Below the pieces are notes generated by a model. That model had not been told where the DNA came from. It did no database searches and saw only the letters and a program-made list of their open reading frames with translations. The position numbers and the translations under genes were made by a program. 64,000 nt of DNA from Blastocatellia bacterium UBA7656. GTDB taxonomy: Bacteria; Acidobacteriota; Blastocatellia; UBA7656. This document shows positions 16,758-25,493 of the stretch, one piece after another. The first letter of the stretch is position 1. Every line of letters starts with the position of its first letter. Location: positions 20,693 to 84,692 of the forward strand of contig DLHY01000033.1 in the NCBI GenBank assembly GCA_002483445.1, given 5' to 3'.

Positions 16758-19700
16758 TCAGAAGATCAGCTTCAAGCCCATTCTCATATCCCTTCCACCG
16801 CCGTTGGTGAGTTCGAAGTTGCCGAACTCTCCGGACAGCGAGCCTACTACGCTGCGCCCCGGCACGTTTGTGAACTGCTGATGGTTGAAGATATTGAAAG
16901 ATTCAAGCCTGTATTCGAGCCTGAACCTTTCAGTGAGACGGAATGTCTTGAACAGGCTCCAATCGAAGTTGTTCACTTTGCTGGTTCGCTCGGTGTTCCT
17001 CCCCAGCGTGGTGGGTCCGGGGAAGCCTGTACCCTGCACGACGTAAACATCATTTCGGTTTACACATTGTCCTGTGTCCGGGTTGAGGAATCCGGTCGAA
17101 CAAGTTGCGCTGATGGTTGCGCGAGTGTTGCGCGGCGCATTTGGATTGCCTATGTCAGGGCGGTCCCCTCCGGCAAGCCCGTCGCCGTTTCGATCCGCGC
17201 CGTTGACTATCGTGTAGGGCGTCCCGGTCTGGAATGTCGTGATTCCAGCTATCTCCCATCCGCCGAGCGCGTGGCCGAGGATGCCGGATTTCGGACCCGG
17301 TATCTGCCATACATAAGCGACGATGAAGCGATGTCTGCGGTCGTAGTCGGAAACCGCTCTGTCGAGCCTGAGTCCGCCCTGAAATACAGGCACCGAGGCC
17401 AGAGACGAGGGAGAACTGTTCGTGTTGAAGACCTCACTCACGTCGTCCATAAACTTCGACCACGTGTAAGCGGTATTGATCTGGAACCCGTGCGAGAACC
17501 GCTTGTCGACGCGAAGCTGCAACGAATTGTAATTCGAGTTCGCTCCGCTGTCTCGAATGCGGCGCACGCCGAGTTGCGGATGCAGCCTCACTCCGCTTAT
17601 CAGCGGATTGATGTCCTGAGTGACGAACAGCTTTCGGCTTCCCGATCCGACATAAGACAACTCCATAACTAACTGATGGGGCAACTCTCTTTGAAAACCG
17701 AGCGACCATCTTTGCGTATAAGGGTTGCGAATGTTCGGGCTGAATACGGAAGTCTGCGTGTCGAGAGGAGTGGGCGTGCGCGCGGTCGCCGGTATGGCGT
17801 TCGGGAACCAGTTGGTTGTTCCGCGACTGGTCGCCGATGAACCGGGCAGGACGTCTGTGTTCGTCGTGTTGATGGTGTTGGGCGAATCGGCGGCAATGTT
17901 GGACAGGAGGTTGTTGAAGAAGGTGTCATAGCTGACCTGATACCCTCCGCGCCAGACCGTCTTGCCATCTCCGAACAATTTACCGAGGACGCCTGACCTG
18001 AAGTTTGGATTCCAGGCGAATCCGATGATAGGGCCTAAGTTGTTGTTGTCCTGCTCGACTTTGTTGGGGACGAGGAACTGAGCCGGGTCGAAGCCTGCGA
18101 AGGCCGGGAACTCGAAGGCGCTGTTGGCAGGCTGGCCGAAGTTTTCATATCTCAGCCCCAGGGTCAGCGTCAGGCTCGGACGCATTTTCCAGGTGTCCTG
18201 GAAAAAGTAACTCTGCCGGAACAGGTTCGGGTGATAGACCGGGTCGCCGAAGTTTCTGTTGGCCGAGCCGCGAAATCCGCTGAAGTTGTCTATGAAATTA
18301 GCGAAGGCCGTGAACCCGCCGCCAGCAAGGAAATTGAAAGAGCCGCGCTCGTTGAAAGGCGGACGCTGCTCGGCTATCTGACGCAAAAACTCCCCTCCGA
18401 ATCGGAAAGTGTGAGTGCCTAAGACTTTGGTCATCGTCTCCTGAAACAGGTAGTTGTCGGCTATGCGGAATTGCGGAATGTTGGTTTGAATTCCGAAGCC
18501 GGAGATGCCTGAAATGCTGACAGCCGGAAGGGTCTCGGCCAGTTCGTTGTTGTTGGGAGATAGCGGGAACTGGAATGCTATTCGCCCGAACGATCCGCGG
18601 AATTCGTTCGTCCACGAAGGGCTTATCACCCACGTGTAACTCCCCAGAAAGTTCTGGTCGCGCCCGTCGAATATGAACTCGAATCCGGGGCCGTTGACTC
18701 CGTTGGGCGTGTTGATCGAGTCGTCGAACGAATACCGGAATGACAGGCGGTGATCCTGATTCAGCGTATGGTCTGCGCGAACTAAGAACTGAAGGTCGTT
18801 GCTCACACTGGAAAAGGGTATGCCCACTCTTCCGAATTCTATGGCCCCGCGATTAGTCTGGCCCGTGCGGTCAAGCGAAATGAGAGTGGGAGCAGTCACC
18901 CCTGTCAGCGAGCCGAAGATCGTGCGGTAGAGATCGACTCGCGCATTCGCTCCCTGCGGGAAAAGCTGGTTGAGCCTTGCCCACCCTGCGGCCGTCGGTA
19001 CGGTGAATGCTCCGGTGTTGGCCGAGGATCGGAAACGGTCGGCCTGAATCCCGCCGAAGATGAAGGTTCTGTCTTTGATGATCGGCCCGCCGACTGTTCC
19101 TCCGAATATGTTCTCAGTGAATACGGAAGGCTCGGTGAGTCCCGAAAGTCGGTTCCCGTTCGTGAGCGCATTGAATGCCTGCGACAGATAGAGCCATCTG
19201 GCTGTCCCGTGAAATTCATTGGTTCCCGACCGGGTTATCACGTTGAAGACGCCGCCGCCCGCCCTGCCGAACTCGGCGCTGAAAAGCCCCGTCTGGGCCG
19301 AAAACTCCGCGATGGCGTCTTCGTTATTGATCGTCTGAGCCGGACCGCCTACCGAGATGTCGTTGTTCTCGACTCCGTCGAGCAGGTAGTTATTCCCGCG
19401 CGGTCTCTGCCCGTTGACTGCGAACTGTGTCTGCTGACCGCCGTTTCCGAATGTGCTTGATCCGGTGGCCTGTGTGACTCCGGGCAATATGCGGGCAAGG
19501 GCGATGGGATTGAGCGCGGCCAGAGGAAGCTTGACTATCTCCTGACGGTCGAAGTTGCCTCCCCGCACGGCGTCGCTCTTCTGCAATATCTCTTCTGTTT
19601 CAGCGTTGACATCGACGATGACATCCACTCCGCCGGTCTCCATCGCGGCGTCAATCGTGCTTATGCGATTTGCCTGCACCGAGATGCCCTTGGCCACATA

Positions 19701-19982
19701 AGTCTTGAACCCGGTGGCGGTGATCTTCAAATCGTACTCGCCCAGGTCGACGGCATCGAAGCGATAAATGCCGGAGTCGTTGGTTGTGGCGGTGCGTTTC
19801 TGATTCGTAGACTTGTTCAACAACTCTACGACCGCTCCGGGTACTATCGCTCCTGAAGAATCGTTTACCTGACCCATGACCGTCCCGCGACTCGTTTGCG
19901 CTAAAAACGGAGTCGCGTTCATCACGAGCAATAACACAGCCGATACGAAAGCAACGGAAGTGCGCACAAGTTTCCTGGTCAT
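16758..19982 (-). CDS. TonB-dependent receptor, Oar-like, with carboxypeptidase-regulatory domain
   Basis: About 1074 residues from the ATG at 19982, which has GAGGAGG upstream; the frame is open to 20054, but that extension lacks a ribosome-binding site. A signal peptide (V-R-T-S-V-A-F-V-S-A-V-L-L-L-V) ends near F-L-A-Q. A CarboxypepD_reg domain follows (G-Q-V-N-D-S-S-G-A-I-V-P-G-A-V-V), then a plug (Y-L-L-D-G-V-E-N-N-D) and a large barrel ending M-G-L-K-L-I-F. It has the same family layout as the receptor at 8508-11903, but little direct sequence similarity is visible outside the hallmarks. It is monocistronic, between a terminator and a 630-bp gap. The ligand is unknown. Confidence 0.92.
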   Translation of the reverse strand: MTRKLVRTSVAFVSAVLLLVMNATPFLAQTSRGTVMGQVNDSSGAIVPGAVVELLNKSTNQKRTATTNDSGIYRFDAVDLGEYDLKITATGFKTYVAKGISVQANRISTIDAAMETGGVDVIVDVNAETEEILQKSDAVRGGNFDRQEIVKLPLAALNPIALARILPGVTQATGSSTFGNGGQQTQFAVNGQRPRGNNYLLDGVENNDISVGGPAQTINNEDAIAEFSAQTGLFSAEFGRAGGGVFNVITRSGTNEFHGTARWLYLSQAFNALTNGNRLSGLTEPSVFTENIFGGTVGGPIIKDRTFIFGGIQADRFRSSANTGAFTVPTAAGWARLNQLFPQGANARVDLYRTIFGSLTGVTAPTLISLDRTGQTNRGAIEFGRVGIPFSSVSNDLQFLVRADHTLNQDHRLSFRYSFDDSINTPNGVNGPGFEFIFDGRDQNFLGSYTWVISPSWTNEFRGSFGRIAFQFPLSPNNNELAETLPAVSISGISGFGIQTNIPQFRIADNYLFQETMTKVLGTHTFRFGGEFLRQIAEQRPPFNERGSFNFLAGGGFTAFANFIDNFSGFRGSANRNFGDPVYHPNLFRQSYFFQDTWKMRPSLTLTLGLRYENFGQPANSAFEFPAFAGFDPAQFLVPNKVEQDNNNLGPIIGFAWNPNFRSGVLGKLFGDGKTVWRGGYQVSYDTFFNNLLSNIAADSPNTINTTNTDVLPGSSATSRGTTNWFPNAIPATARTPTPLDTQTSVFSPNIRNPYTQRWSLGFQRELPHQLVMELSYVGSGSRKLFVTQDINPLISGVRLHPQLGVRRIRDSGANSNYNSLQLRVDKRFSHGFQINTAYTWSKFMDDVSEVFNTNSSPSSLASVPVFQGGLRLDRAVSDYDRRHRFIVAYVWQIPGPKSGILGHALGGWEIAGITTFQTGTPYTIVNGADRNGDGLAGGDRPDIGNPNAPRNTRATISATCSTGFLNPDTGQCVNRNDVYVVQGTGFPGPTTLGRNTERTSKVNNFDWSLFKTFRLTERFRLEYRLESFNIFNHQQFTNVPGRSVVGSLSGEFGNFELTNGGGRDMRMGLKLIF

Positions 19983-20185
19983 AAGGTGCCTCCTCACAAG
20001 ATTGGGATATACATGACTCGTCAGCCTTTCTGAACTATCCCACCTCTCAGCCAAACCGGCGAGTCGACGAAAGATGCCCGACTCGGATGTTATGAAAATA
20101 AGGGCTTATGTTTTCAGCCCCACCTTTTCTTGTCGCAAGCTCGATCTGCGCGTAAGAGAACCGCCTCAGCTATGAAGAGTCGTTA

Positions 20186-20371
20186 GTGATGAAAAAGTAA
20201 GGCTCGACTGATAGAGGCAAATTCACCGCAGAGGCGCAGAGACCGCCGAGGGAACGCAGAGTTTTTTTCTTCTCTGCGCTGTCTCTGCGCGCTCTGCGTC
20301 TCGGCGGTGAACGAGCTTTTCGCTATAGCCCGATTGGAATTCATCATCCCTCATCATTACTTTTTCACCAC
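20186..20371. repeat. Nested inverted repeat (fold-back tandem repeat inside outer arms)
   Basis: Outer arms GTGATGAAAAAGTAA (20186-20200) and TTACTTTTTCACCAC (20357-20371) enclose an inner long hairpin at 20222-20311. The inner hairpin is made of GCGCAGAG/CGCAGAG-type units folded on CTCTGCG units, with TTCACCGC...GCGGTGAA at its base. The 20055-20685 gap otherwise holds a promoter, a small hairpin and a family A element, and no gene. Confidence 0.75.
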
Positions 20372-20493
20372 TACCGAAAAGTCTTCAACCGGAGATGATC
20401 AAACAGTTACAGTTATGATTCCAGTGAAGAGTGGCATTTTACTCTTTTTCCCCGGCATTGGCGACAGCGTATTTTGGCTTTGGCGCGCTTAAA

Positions 20494-20522
20494 TTGACAA
20501 GCCCGGTATCGGCGGGTATTCT
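20494..20522 (+). promoter_or_regulatory. Sigma70-type promoter upstream of PuuD-like gene
   Basis: TTGACA (20494-20499), a 17-base spacer and TATTCT (20517-20522). It is the best promoter-like sequence in the gap and would give a leader of about 165 bases. Confidence 0.6.
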
Positions 20523-20547
20523 AAGCCTTCGATATTTTACACACGAT

Positions 20548-20580
20548 GCCGCAGGGGTCAGGCTTCTGCGGCTCTTGTTT
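20548..20580 (+). terminator. Possible leader terminator (attenuator) before PuuD-like gene
   Basis: GCCGCAG (20548-20554) pairs with CTGCGGC (20566-20572), followed by TCTTGTTTAT. It lies just downstream of the predicted promoter, so it could terminate early transcripts. The U-run is imperfect. Confidence 0.4.
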
Positions 20581-20596
20581 ATGCAGAGGAGCCTTC

Positions 20597-20676
20597 AGGT
20601 AGAACAGGCTGCCAGCCTGTTGAGACCCTGAAAGTAGGAGAATTGGGGAATCCGCAGGCTGGCAGCCTGCTATACA
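20597..20676. repeat. Family A paired-palindrome element
   Basis: AGGTAGAACAGG plus CAGGCTGCCAGCCTG at the left and CAGGCTGGCAGCCTG plus a TATACA end at the right, about 80 bp. GAGGAG lies just left of it and GAGGTG just right. The right copy is at ribosome-binding distance from the TTG at 20695. Confidence 0.8.
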
Positions 20677-20694
20677 TTTTCTGAGGTGACAGAG

Positions 20695-21468
20695 TTGAGC
20701 GAAAGCTACCGTCCGATAGTCGGCATACCGTGCCGCTATAACTGGAACACGAATTATTTCGAATTGCGCGAGACCTACAGCGAAGCCATCTATGCCGCAG
20801 GCGGAACTCCCCTGCTCGTTCCTCTGATCCCGGAACCTGACTTCATCGATTCGATCATCACTCGATTCGACGCCGTGTGTCTCTCAGGCGCGGTCAATGA
20901 TGTCGATCCGCTTCGCTACAATCAGGAGCCTCGCCCTAAATGCGGCCCCGTGGTTCCGCAACGCGACGACACCGATTTCATGCTTCTGGCCGCAGCCGAA
21001 GCCCGACGGCTTCCTGTGCTGGCTATCTGCTTCGGCATTCAGTCGCTCAACGTCTATCGCGGCGGCACTCTCATTCAGGACATAGAATCTGAAGTCACGG
21101 GCGCGCTCAAGCACATGCAGGGCGATGTTTTCTATCGCCGCTCGCACACCATCCAGATGGCGGAAGACTCACTGATCGCCCGTCTCGCGGGCGGCAATCA
21201 GATCGGAGTCAACAGCCATCACCATCAATCAATCGATATCGTGGGCCGCGACCTCTTGCCCATTGCCTGGGCCGCCGATGGAATAATAGAAGCCGTCACC
21301 GATACGCGCTCGGATCAATTCGTCCTCGGCGTTCAGTGGCACCCGGAAGTCAACTGGAAAACAGACCCATTTTCGCAGGCCATTTTCAATCACTTCGTCG
21401 CGGTCGCCTACGACCGGGCGCACTCGAAGAAGAGTCCAGAGAGTCTTCAAAGTCTTGAGAGTCTATAG
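20695..21468 (+). CDS. Gamma-glutamyl-gamma-aminobutyrate hydrolase-like (class I glutamine amidotransferase fold, PuuD-type)
   Basis: This protein of about 257 residues is of the peptidase C26 type. It has a nucleophile elbow with cysteine (L-A-I-C-F-G-I-Q-S-L-N), then R-G-G-T-L-I-Q-D, and the catalytic His-Glu in G-V-Q-W-H-P-E-V. Family members cleave gamma-glutamyl bonds. I favour the TTG at 20695 because GAGGTG lies six bases before it; a GTG at 20686 is the alternative. It is cytoplasmic. It is followed by an MFS pump, an SDR and a NamZ-like muramidase on the same strand, which together could handle cell-wall or amine compounds; that link is inference. Confidence 0.85.
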   Translation: MSESYRPIVGIPCRYNWNTNYFELRETYSEAIYAAGGTPLLVPLIPEPDFIDSIITRFDAVCLSGAVNDVDPLRYNQEPRPKCGPVVPQRDDTDFMLLAAAEARRLPVLAICFGIQSLNVYRGGTLIQDIESEVTGALKHMQGDVFYRRSHTIQMAEDSLIARLAGGNQIGVNSHHHQSIDIVGRDLLPIAWAADGIIEAVTDTRSDQFVLGVQWHPEVNWKTDPFSQAIFNHFVAVAYDRAHSKKSPESLQSLESL

Positions 21469-21521
21469 AGTCTTGTGATCTGGACTCTCTGGACTCTCCG
21501 GACTCTCTGGACTCTCCGGAC
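21432..21521. repeat. Fold-back tandem repeat of GAGTCT units
   Basis: AGAGTC/AAGTCTTGAGAGTC units on the left and TGGACTCTC/CGGACTCTC units on the right can fold back on each other. The repeat begins inside the last codons of the PuuD-like gene, giving that protein a Ser-Leu-Glu repeat tail, and runs up to the MFS gene. Confidence 0.75.
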
Positions 21522-21527
21522 TTGTTT

Positions 21528-22739
21528 ATGACCGGAAGATATAAGCTGACGCTCGCCGTCCTGTGCGCAGGCCACTTCGTCAACGATGCCTATTCGTCGA
21601 TAATTTTCCCTCTGCTCCCTCTGCTCAAACAACGTCTCGACCTGACTACATCGCAGGTCTTCTGGCTCGCGCCTCTTTATGCAATCTCTTCATCGCTGAT
21701 GCAACCGCTCTACGGCTTCATCTCAGACCGTTATGCGCGACGATCATTCGCAGTCTTCGGCCCTGTAGTCACCGGAGTCTTCGTTTCGATGATCGGCCTT
21801 GCGCCTTCTTACTCGATGTTGATTCTGATTCTGATGGCAGGCGGAGTGGGGATCGGAGCGTTTCACCCGCAGGGGGCGGCTATGGCGGCGGCGGCTTCGG
21901 GCGAGCGTCGAAGAGTTGGCATGGCCATCTTCTCAGCGTCGGGAACCGTAGGCTATTCGCTCGGCCCCCTGGCCATCGCTCTGATTTATACCTCATTCGG
22001 ATTAGACCGCACTTATTACATCGCAATAGTCGGACTCTTGATGACGGCTGTGATGTTTCGCATCTGTCCGCCGCTTGAGGATAAGAGAACTACCCGCACG
22101 ACAGGCGAGACGAAATGGCGATTCATCGAAGCGTTGAAAAAAGTCTGGAAGCCGTTGCTGCTGCTTTATCTCATAACGGTCATTCGTTCGGGGCTTCAGA
22201 TGACGACGAATAATTATCTGCCGTTTCTGCTCGGCGAGCGCGGCTATGCAGTCACAGGCATGGGCGGAATCCTGACGGTGTTTTTATTGCTGGGCGGACT
22301 CGGAGGGCTTGCGGGCGGATTCATGGCCGAGAGAGTTTCAGGGCGCGCAGTCACGCTTTATTCAGGACTACTGAGCGGGCCGCTGATGGTTGCGGCGTTT
22401 CTGACCACGGGGCCGTTGAGCATAATCCTGCTCGGACTCGGCGGATTCATGCTGCTTTCGACCCTACCGGTCAATGTGGCGATGGCTCAGGAATTCATGC
22501 CTGAGCATACAAGCACAGTGTCGGCCTGGATGATGGGCGCGGCATGGGGCGTGGGGGCGCTTGCTCCTCCTGCGCTCGATATGTTCGTGCCGCAATTCGG
22601 CTTCACTAATGTTTTGATCTTCGCCTCCTCGGCCACGCTCCTGAGCGCGCTGTTCGCCTATCTCCTCCCGCGCGACGAGAGCGCGCATCGTCGCGTCGTT
22701 CAAACCGAACCGGTCACCGCGCACGTTGCGGGAGGTTGA
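21528..22739 (+). CDS. MFS transporter, fosmidomycin-resistance (Fsr)-like
   Basis: A protein of about 403 residues with twelve predicted membrane helices. The region F-V-N-D-A-Y-S-S-I-I-F-P-L-L-P and the loop G-F-I-S-D-R-Y-A-R-R match the Fsr branch of the major facilitator superfamily, proton-driven efflux pumps in the inner membrane. The start is taken at the ATG at 21528; a TTG two codons earlier is possible. No clear ribosome-binding site is visible because a GAGTCT repeat occupies the leader. The real substrate is unknown. Confidence 0.85.
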   Translation: MTGRYKLTLAVLCAGHFVNDAYSSIIFPLLPLLKQRLDLTTSQVFWLAPLYAISSSLMQPLYGFISDRYARRSFAVFGPVVTGVFVSMIGLAPSYSMLILILMAGGVGIGAFHPQGAAMAAAASGERRRVGMAIFSASGTVGYSLGPLAIALIYTSFGLDRTYYIAIVGLLMTAVMFRICPPLEDKRTTRTTGETKWRFIEALKKVWKPLLLLYLITVIRSGLQMTTNNYLPFLLGERGYAVTGMGGILTVFLLLGGLGGLAGGFMAERVSGRAVTLYSGLLSGPLMVAAFLTTGPLSIILLGLGGFMLLSTLPVNVAMAQEFMPEHTSTVSAWMMGAAWGVGALAPPALDMFVPQFGFTNVLIFASSATLLSALFAYLLPRDESAHRRVVQTEPVTAHVAGG

Positions 22740-22818
22740 AGCCTGGCTTGCCTGTGCCGAGGGACTGAGCTTTGTTTTCAATCAAAAATCTTCACATCGG
22801 TTTTTATGTGTATCGATA

Positions 22819-22924
22819 AGAGGGGACTTCGACGCAGAGACGCAGAGGCGCAGAGTTGGCGCAGAGAGGAGTTCTTCTCTGCGAGGTCTCTGCGCCTCTG
22901 CGTCTCTGCGGTTTATACCCCTCT
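22819..22924. repeat. Fold-back tandem repeat of GACGCAGAG units
   Basis: The left arm is built of CGCAGAGACGCAGAGGCGCAGAG-like units and the right arm of complementary CTCTGCGCCTCTGCGTCTCTGCG-like units, closed by AGAGGGG...CCCCTCT. It is the same unit type as the inner hairpin at 20222-20311. It occupies most of the 250-bp gap before the SDR gene. Confidence 0.8.
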
Positions 22925-22990
22925 CGCTGTTCATACATTGGAAGCCTCTTGTAGCGCCCGCAAAGTCCGGCAGCATCAGGAGGTTTCGGA

Positions 22991-23752
22991 TTGATAAATC
23001 TCACAGGCAAGACCGCGATCATCACTGGCGCATCGCGCGGGATAGGCGCGGCTGCGGCGATGCTTTTCGCGAAGGCGGGCGCGAGCGGAGTGGTCATCAA
23101 CTATCGCGCCGATGTCGAGTCGGCAAAGAAAGTGGCCGACAGTTGCCGCCGTCACGGCTCGGATGTTCTGATCCTTCACGCGGATGTGTCGCGCAAATCG
23201 CACGTCGAACGATTGGTAAATCGCGCCCTCGATAGATTCGGCTCGCTCGATATACTCGTCGCCAACGCGGGCATCTGGAAAGAAGCCGCTATCGAAAAGA
23301 TGACTGAGCGCGAGTGGGACGAGACCATGCGCGTCAACCTGAAATCGATCTATGCCTGTTGTCATGCGGCGGCGCGCGCGATGCTGCCGCAAAAGCGAGG
23401 AACTCTGATTCTGATCTCATCGACTGCGGGTCAGCGGGGAGAATCCTTTCATTCTCATTATGCCGCGACCAAAGGCGGGATAATTTCTATGACTAAATCT
23501 CTAGCGGCTGAACTCGGCCCGCGCGGAATAACTGTCAATTGCGTCGCTCCGGGATGGGTCGAAACCGATATGACCCGTGATGCGCTCAATGATCCAAAGA
23601 CGCGACGCCGCATTCGCGAAATCATACCGCTTGGTCGCGTGGCCACTGCTGAAGAAATAGCCGGGCCGATTCTTTTTCTTGCCTCAGACCTTGCAAGTCA
23701 CATCAACGGCGAAGTCCTCAACGTCAATGGCGGGTCAGTGCTGTGCGGGTGA
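22991..23752 (+). CDS. SDR-family oxidoreductase (FabG-like)
   Basis: This 253-residue short-chain dehydrogenase/reductase has a coenzyme motif T-G-A-S-R-G-I-G-A near the start and N-A-G in the middle. The catalytic set is I-S-S-T-A-G followed by Y-A-A-T-K-G, with P-G-W-V-E-T-D-M and a C-terminal N-V-N-G-G. It fits a classical NAD(P)-dependent ketoreductase of FabG type. The start is TTG with AGGAGG eight bases upstream. It overlaps the NamZ-like gene by 10 bp, so the two are co-translated. The substrate cannot be told from sequence. Confidence 0.9.
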   Translation: MINLTGKTAIITGASRGIGAAAAMLFAKAGASGVVINYRADVESAKKVADSCRRHGSDVLILHADVSRKSHVERLVNRALDRFGSLDILVANAGIWKEAAIEKMTEREWDETMRVNLKSIYACCHAAARAMLPQKRGTLILISSTAGQRGESFHSHYAATKGGIISMTKSLAAELGPRGITVNCVAPGWVETDMTRDALNDPKTRRRIREIIPLGRVATAEEIAGPILFLASDLASHINGEVLNVNGGSVLCG

Positions 23753-24918
23753 AAACCGGACTCGAAGTTTTGATTGAATCGCGACTCGACGCAATCAGCG
23801 GCGCGCGGGTCGGCCTGATCGTAAATCCAGCTTCAGTTGATTCACGATTCGAACACGCGGCTGATCTTTTCTTCGAGCATCCTCAAATAAATATCACCGC
23901 GCTGTTCGGGCCTCAGCACGGCATTCGCGGCGAAACTCAGGACAATATGATCGAGTGGCAATCCTTTCGCGACTCTCGCACCCAACTGCCTGCATATTCG
24001 CTTTACGGAGAGACGCGAAAACCTTTGCCGGAAATGCTCGAAGAAGTTGACGCTCTCGTCTTCGATATTCAGGACACAGGCACGCGCGTCTACACTTTCA
24101 TTTACACGATGGCGCTTGCGATGGAAGCAGCGCGCGAGCAGGGCAAAAAATTCATCGTGCTTGATCGCCCGAATCCAATTAACGGCCTTCAGACAGAAGG
24201 CAACCTGCTTGAGATGGAATATCGCTCATTCGTCGGAATGTATCCGATTCCGATGCGACACGGCATGACGGTGGGCGAGCTTGCATGGATGTTCAATCGC
24301 GAATTCGGGATCGAGTGCGAACTTGAAGTGATAGAGATGGAAGGCTGGCGGCGGGAGATGTATTTCGAAGACACGCGGCTTCCGTGGGTGATGCCTTCGC
24401 CGAACATGCCGACGGTTGATACGACGGTGGTTTATCCCGGCAGCGTGATGATGGAAGGCGCGCTCGTATCGGAAGGGCGGGGAACCACGCGACCTTTTGA
24501 AATCGTCGGCGCTCCTTACATCGATCCTGTCGCGCTCCGGGAAGAATTGAAGCGAGAGAATCTATCGAGTGTCGTGTTTCGGCCCCTTCGTTTTCAACCG
24601 ACCTTTCATAAATTCGCGGGCGAGATTTGCGGCGGCCTCCAGATTCATGTTACTGATCGCGCATTGTTCAAGCCTGCCATCACTGGCGTTGCTCTGATGA
24701 GCGCGATACGTCGTCTTTACAAAGATGATTTCGGATGGAAAGAGCCGCCTTATGAATATGTTCACGACCGCCTGCCGATAGATGTAATAACGGGGAGCGC
24801 GCATCTGCGCCGTCAGATCGAAGCGGGCGCGACGGTCGCTGACATAGAAGCAGGATGGCGCGATGGACTCGTCGAATTCAATGAGCGACGGCGCCCGTAT
24901 CTGTTATACAATCGTTAG
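23743..24918 (+). CDS. namZ: DUF1343 protein, exo-beta-N-acetylmuramidase NamZ-like
   Basis: This 391-residue protein is of the DUF1343 family, whose characterised member NamZ removes terminal N-acetylmuramic acid from peptidoglycan fragments. Recognisable stretches are R-V-G-L-I-V-N-P-A-S, F-G-P-Q-H-G-I-R-G, F-D-I-Q-D-T-G-T-R-V-Y-T-F, V-L-D-R-P-N-P-I-N-G and S-P-N-M-P-T. Start GTG at 23743 or, two codons later, GTG at 23749. No signal peptide is visible, unlike some relatives, so it could act on recycled muropeptides inside the cell. The 10-bp overlap with the SDR gene suggests a shared role. Confidence 0.85.
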   Translation: MRVKTGLEVLIESRLDAISGARVGLIVNPASVDSRFEHAADLFFEHPQINITALFGPQHGIRGETQDNMIEWQSFRDSRTQLPAYSLYGETRKPLPEMLEEVDALVFDIQDTGTRVYTFIYTMALAMEAAREQGKKFIVLDRPNPINGLQTEGNLLEMEYRSFVGMYPIPMRHGMTVGELAWMFNREFGIECELEVIEMEGWRREMYFEDTRLPWVMPSPNMPTVDTTVVYPGSVMMEGALVSEGRGTTRPFEIVGAPYIDPVALREELKRENLSSVVFRPLRFQPTFHKFAGEICGGLQIHVTDRALFKPAITGVALMSAIRRLYKDDFGWKEPPYEYVHDRLPIDVITGSAHLRRQIEAGATVADIEAGWRDGLVEFNERRRPYLLYNR

Positions 24919-24968
24919 CAGGATTTGCAGTCTTGTTTTCCTCTTCTATATGCCGGTAGATTTTATGC

Positions 24969-25223
24969 GTGCCACGAAGAGCTATAGAACGAATAAGAGA
25001 AAAGATTCGGCTCCAGGAGTACGATATGACCATCCATATTGAACACGGCATATTGAATGGACAGGTTGCAGGAATCGAGAAGGGATATCCGAGGGGAACG
25101 AAATATGTAGTAGAGGGTTTTGCCCTTGATGGACAAACTCCCATCGGGATCGTAGGGCGCTTCACAACCAATCGTCGTTATCTGATAATCACGGTCTATG
25201 AGATAACCGGTTTAGAGGAATAG
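24969..25223 (+). CDS. DUF4258 domain protein (possible toxin-like partner)
   Basis: This 84-residue protein begins R-A-I-E-R-I-R-E-K-I-R-L-Q-E-Y and ends in beta strands with G-R-F-T-T-N-R-R-Y-L-I-I-T-V-Y-E, the DUF4258 layout, which is related to RelE/MqsR-like small folds. The start is GTG. It lies five bases before a YgiT-type zinc-finger gene, a pair order seen in many bacteria and resembling mqsR-mqsA. Toxin activity is inference from the pairing. Confidence 0.75.
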   Translation: MPRRAIERIREKIRLQEYDMTIHIEHGILNGQVAGIEKGYPRGTKYVVEGFALDGQTPIGIVGRFTTNRRYLIITVYEITGLEE

Positions 25224-25228
25224 AAGCC

Positions 25229-25468
25229 ATGTATGACTACAGGTGCGAGTTTTGCGCGGGAACAGTTCGACCCAAAAAAGTGAGACGAGAGGCATTCAAA
25301 CATAAGAACGGGTTTGTAATCCTCGAAGATGTCACCATAGGAGTTTGCGATGAATGCGGAAGCAGGTACTACAGCGCAGACATTATTCATACGGTTCACG
25401 AGATAGCAACAGGCACAAAGCCATTCGAAAGAACAGAATCGATTCCCGTCGCCCATGTTTCACAGTAA
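25229..25468 (+). CDS. YgiT-type zinc-finger protein (MqsA N-terminal-like)
   Basis: This 79-residue protein has two CxxC pairs (C6/C9 and C40/C43), matching the zinc-binding N-terminal domain of MqsA/YgiT antitoxins. The helix-turn-helix half of MqsA is absent, so it probably does not bind an operator by itself. It is translationally close to the DUF4258 gene. It ends just before a secreted hydrolase-like gene that appears unrelated. Confidence 0.8.
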   Translation: MYDYRCEFCAGTVRPKKVRREAFKHKNGFVILEDVTIGVCDECGSRYYSADIIHTVHEIATGTKPFERTESIPVAHVSQ

Positions 25469-25493
25469 CAGGCGATGACCAAAGAGAGAAATT

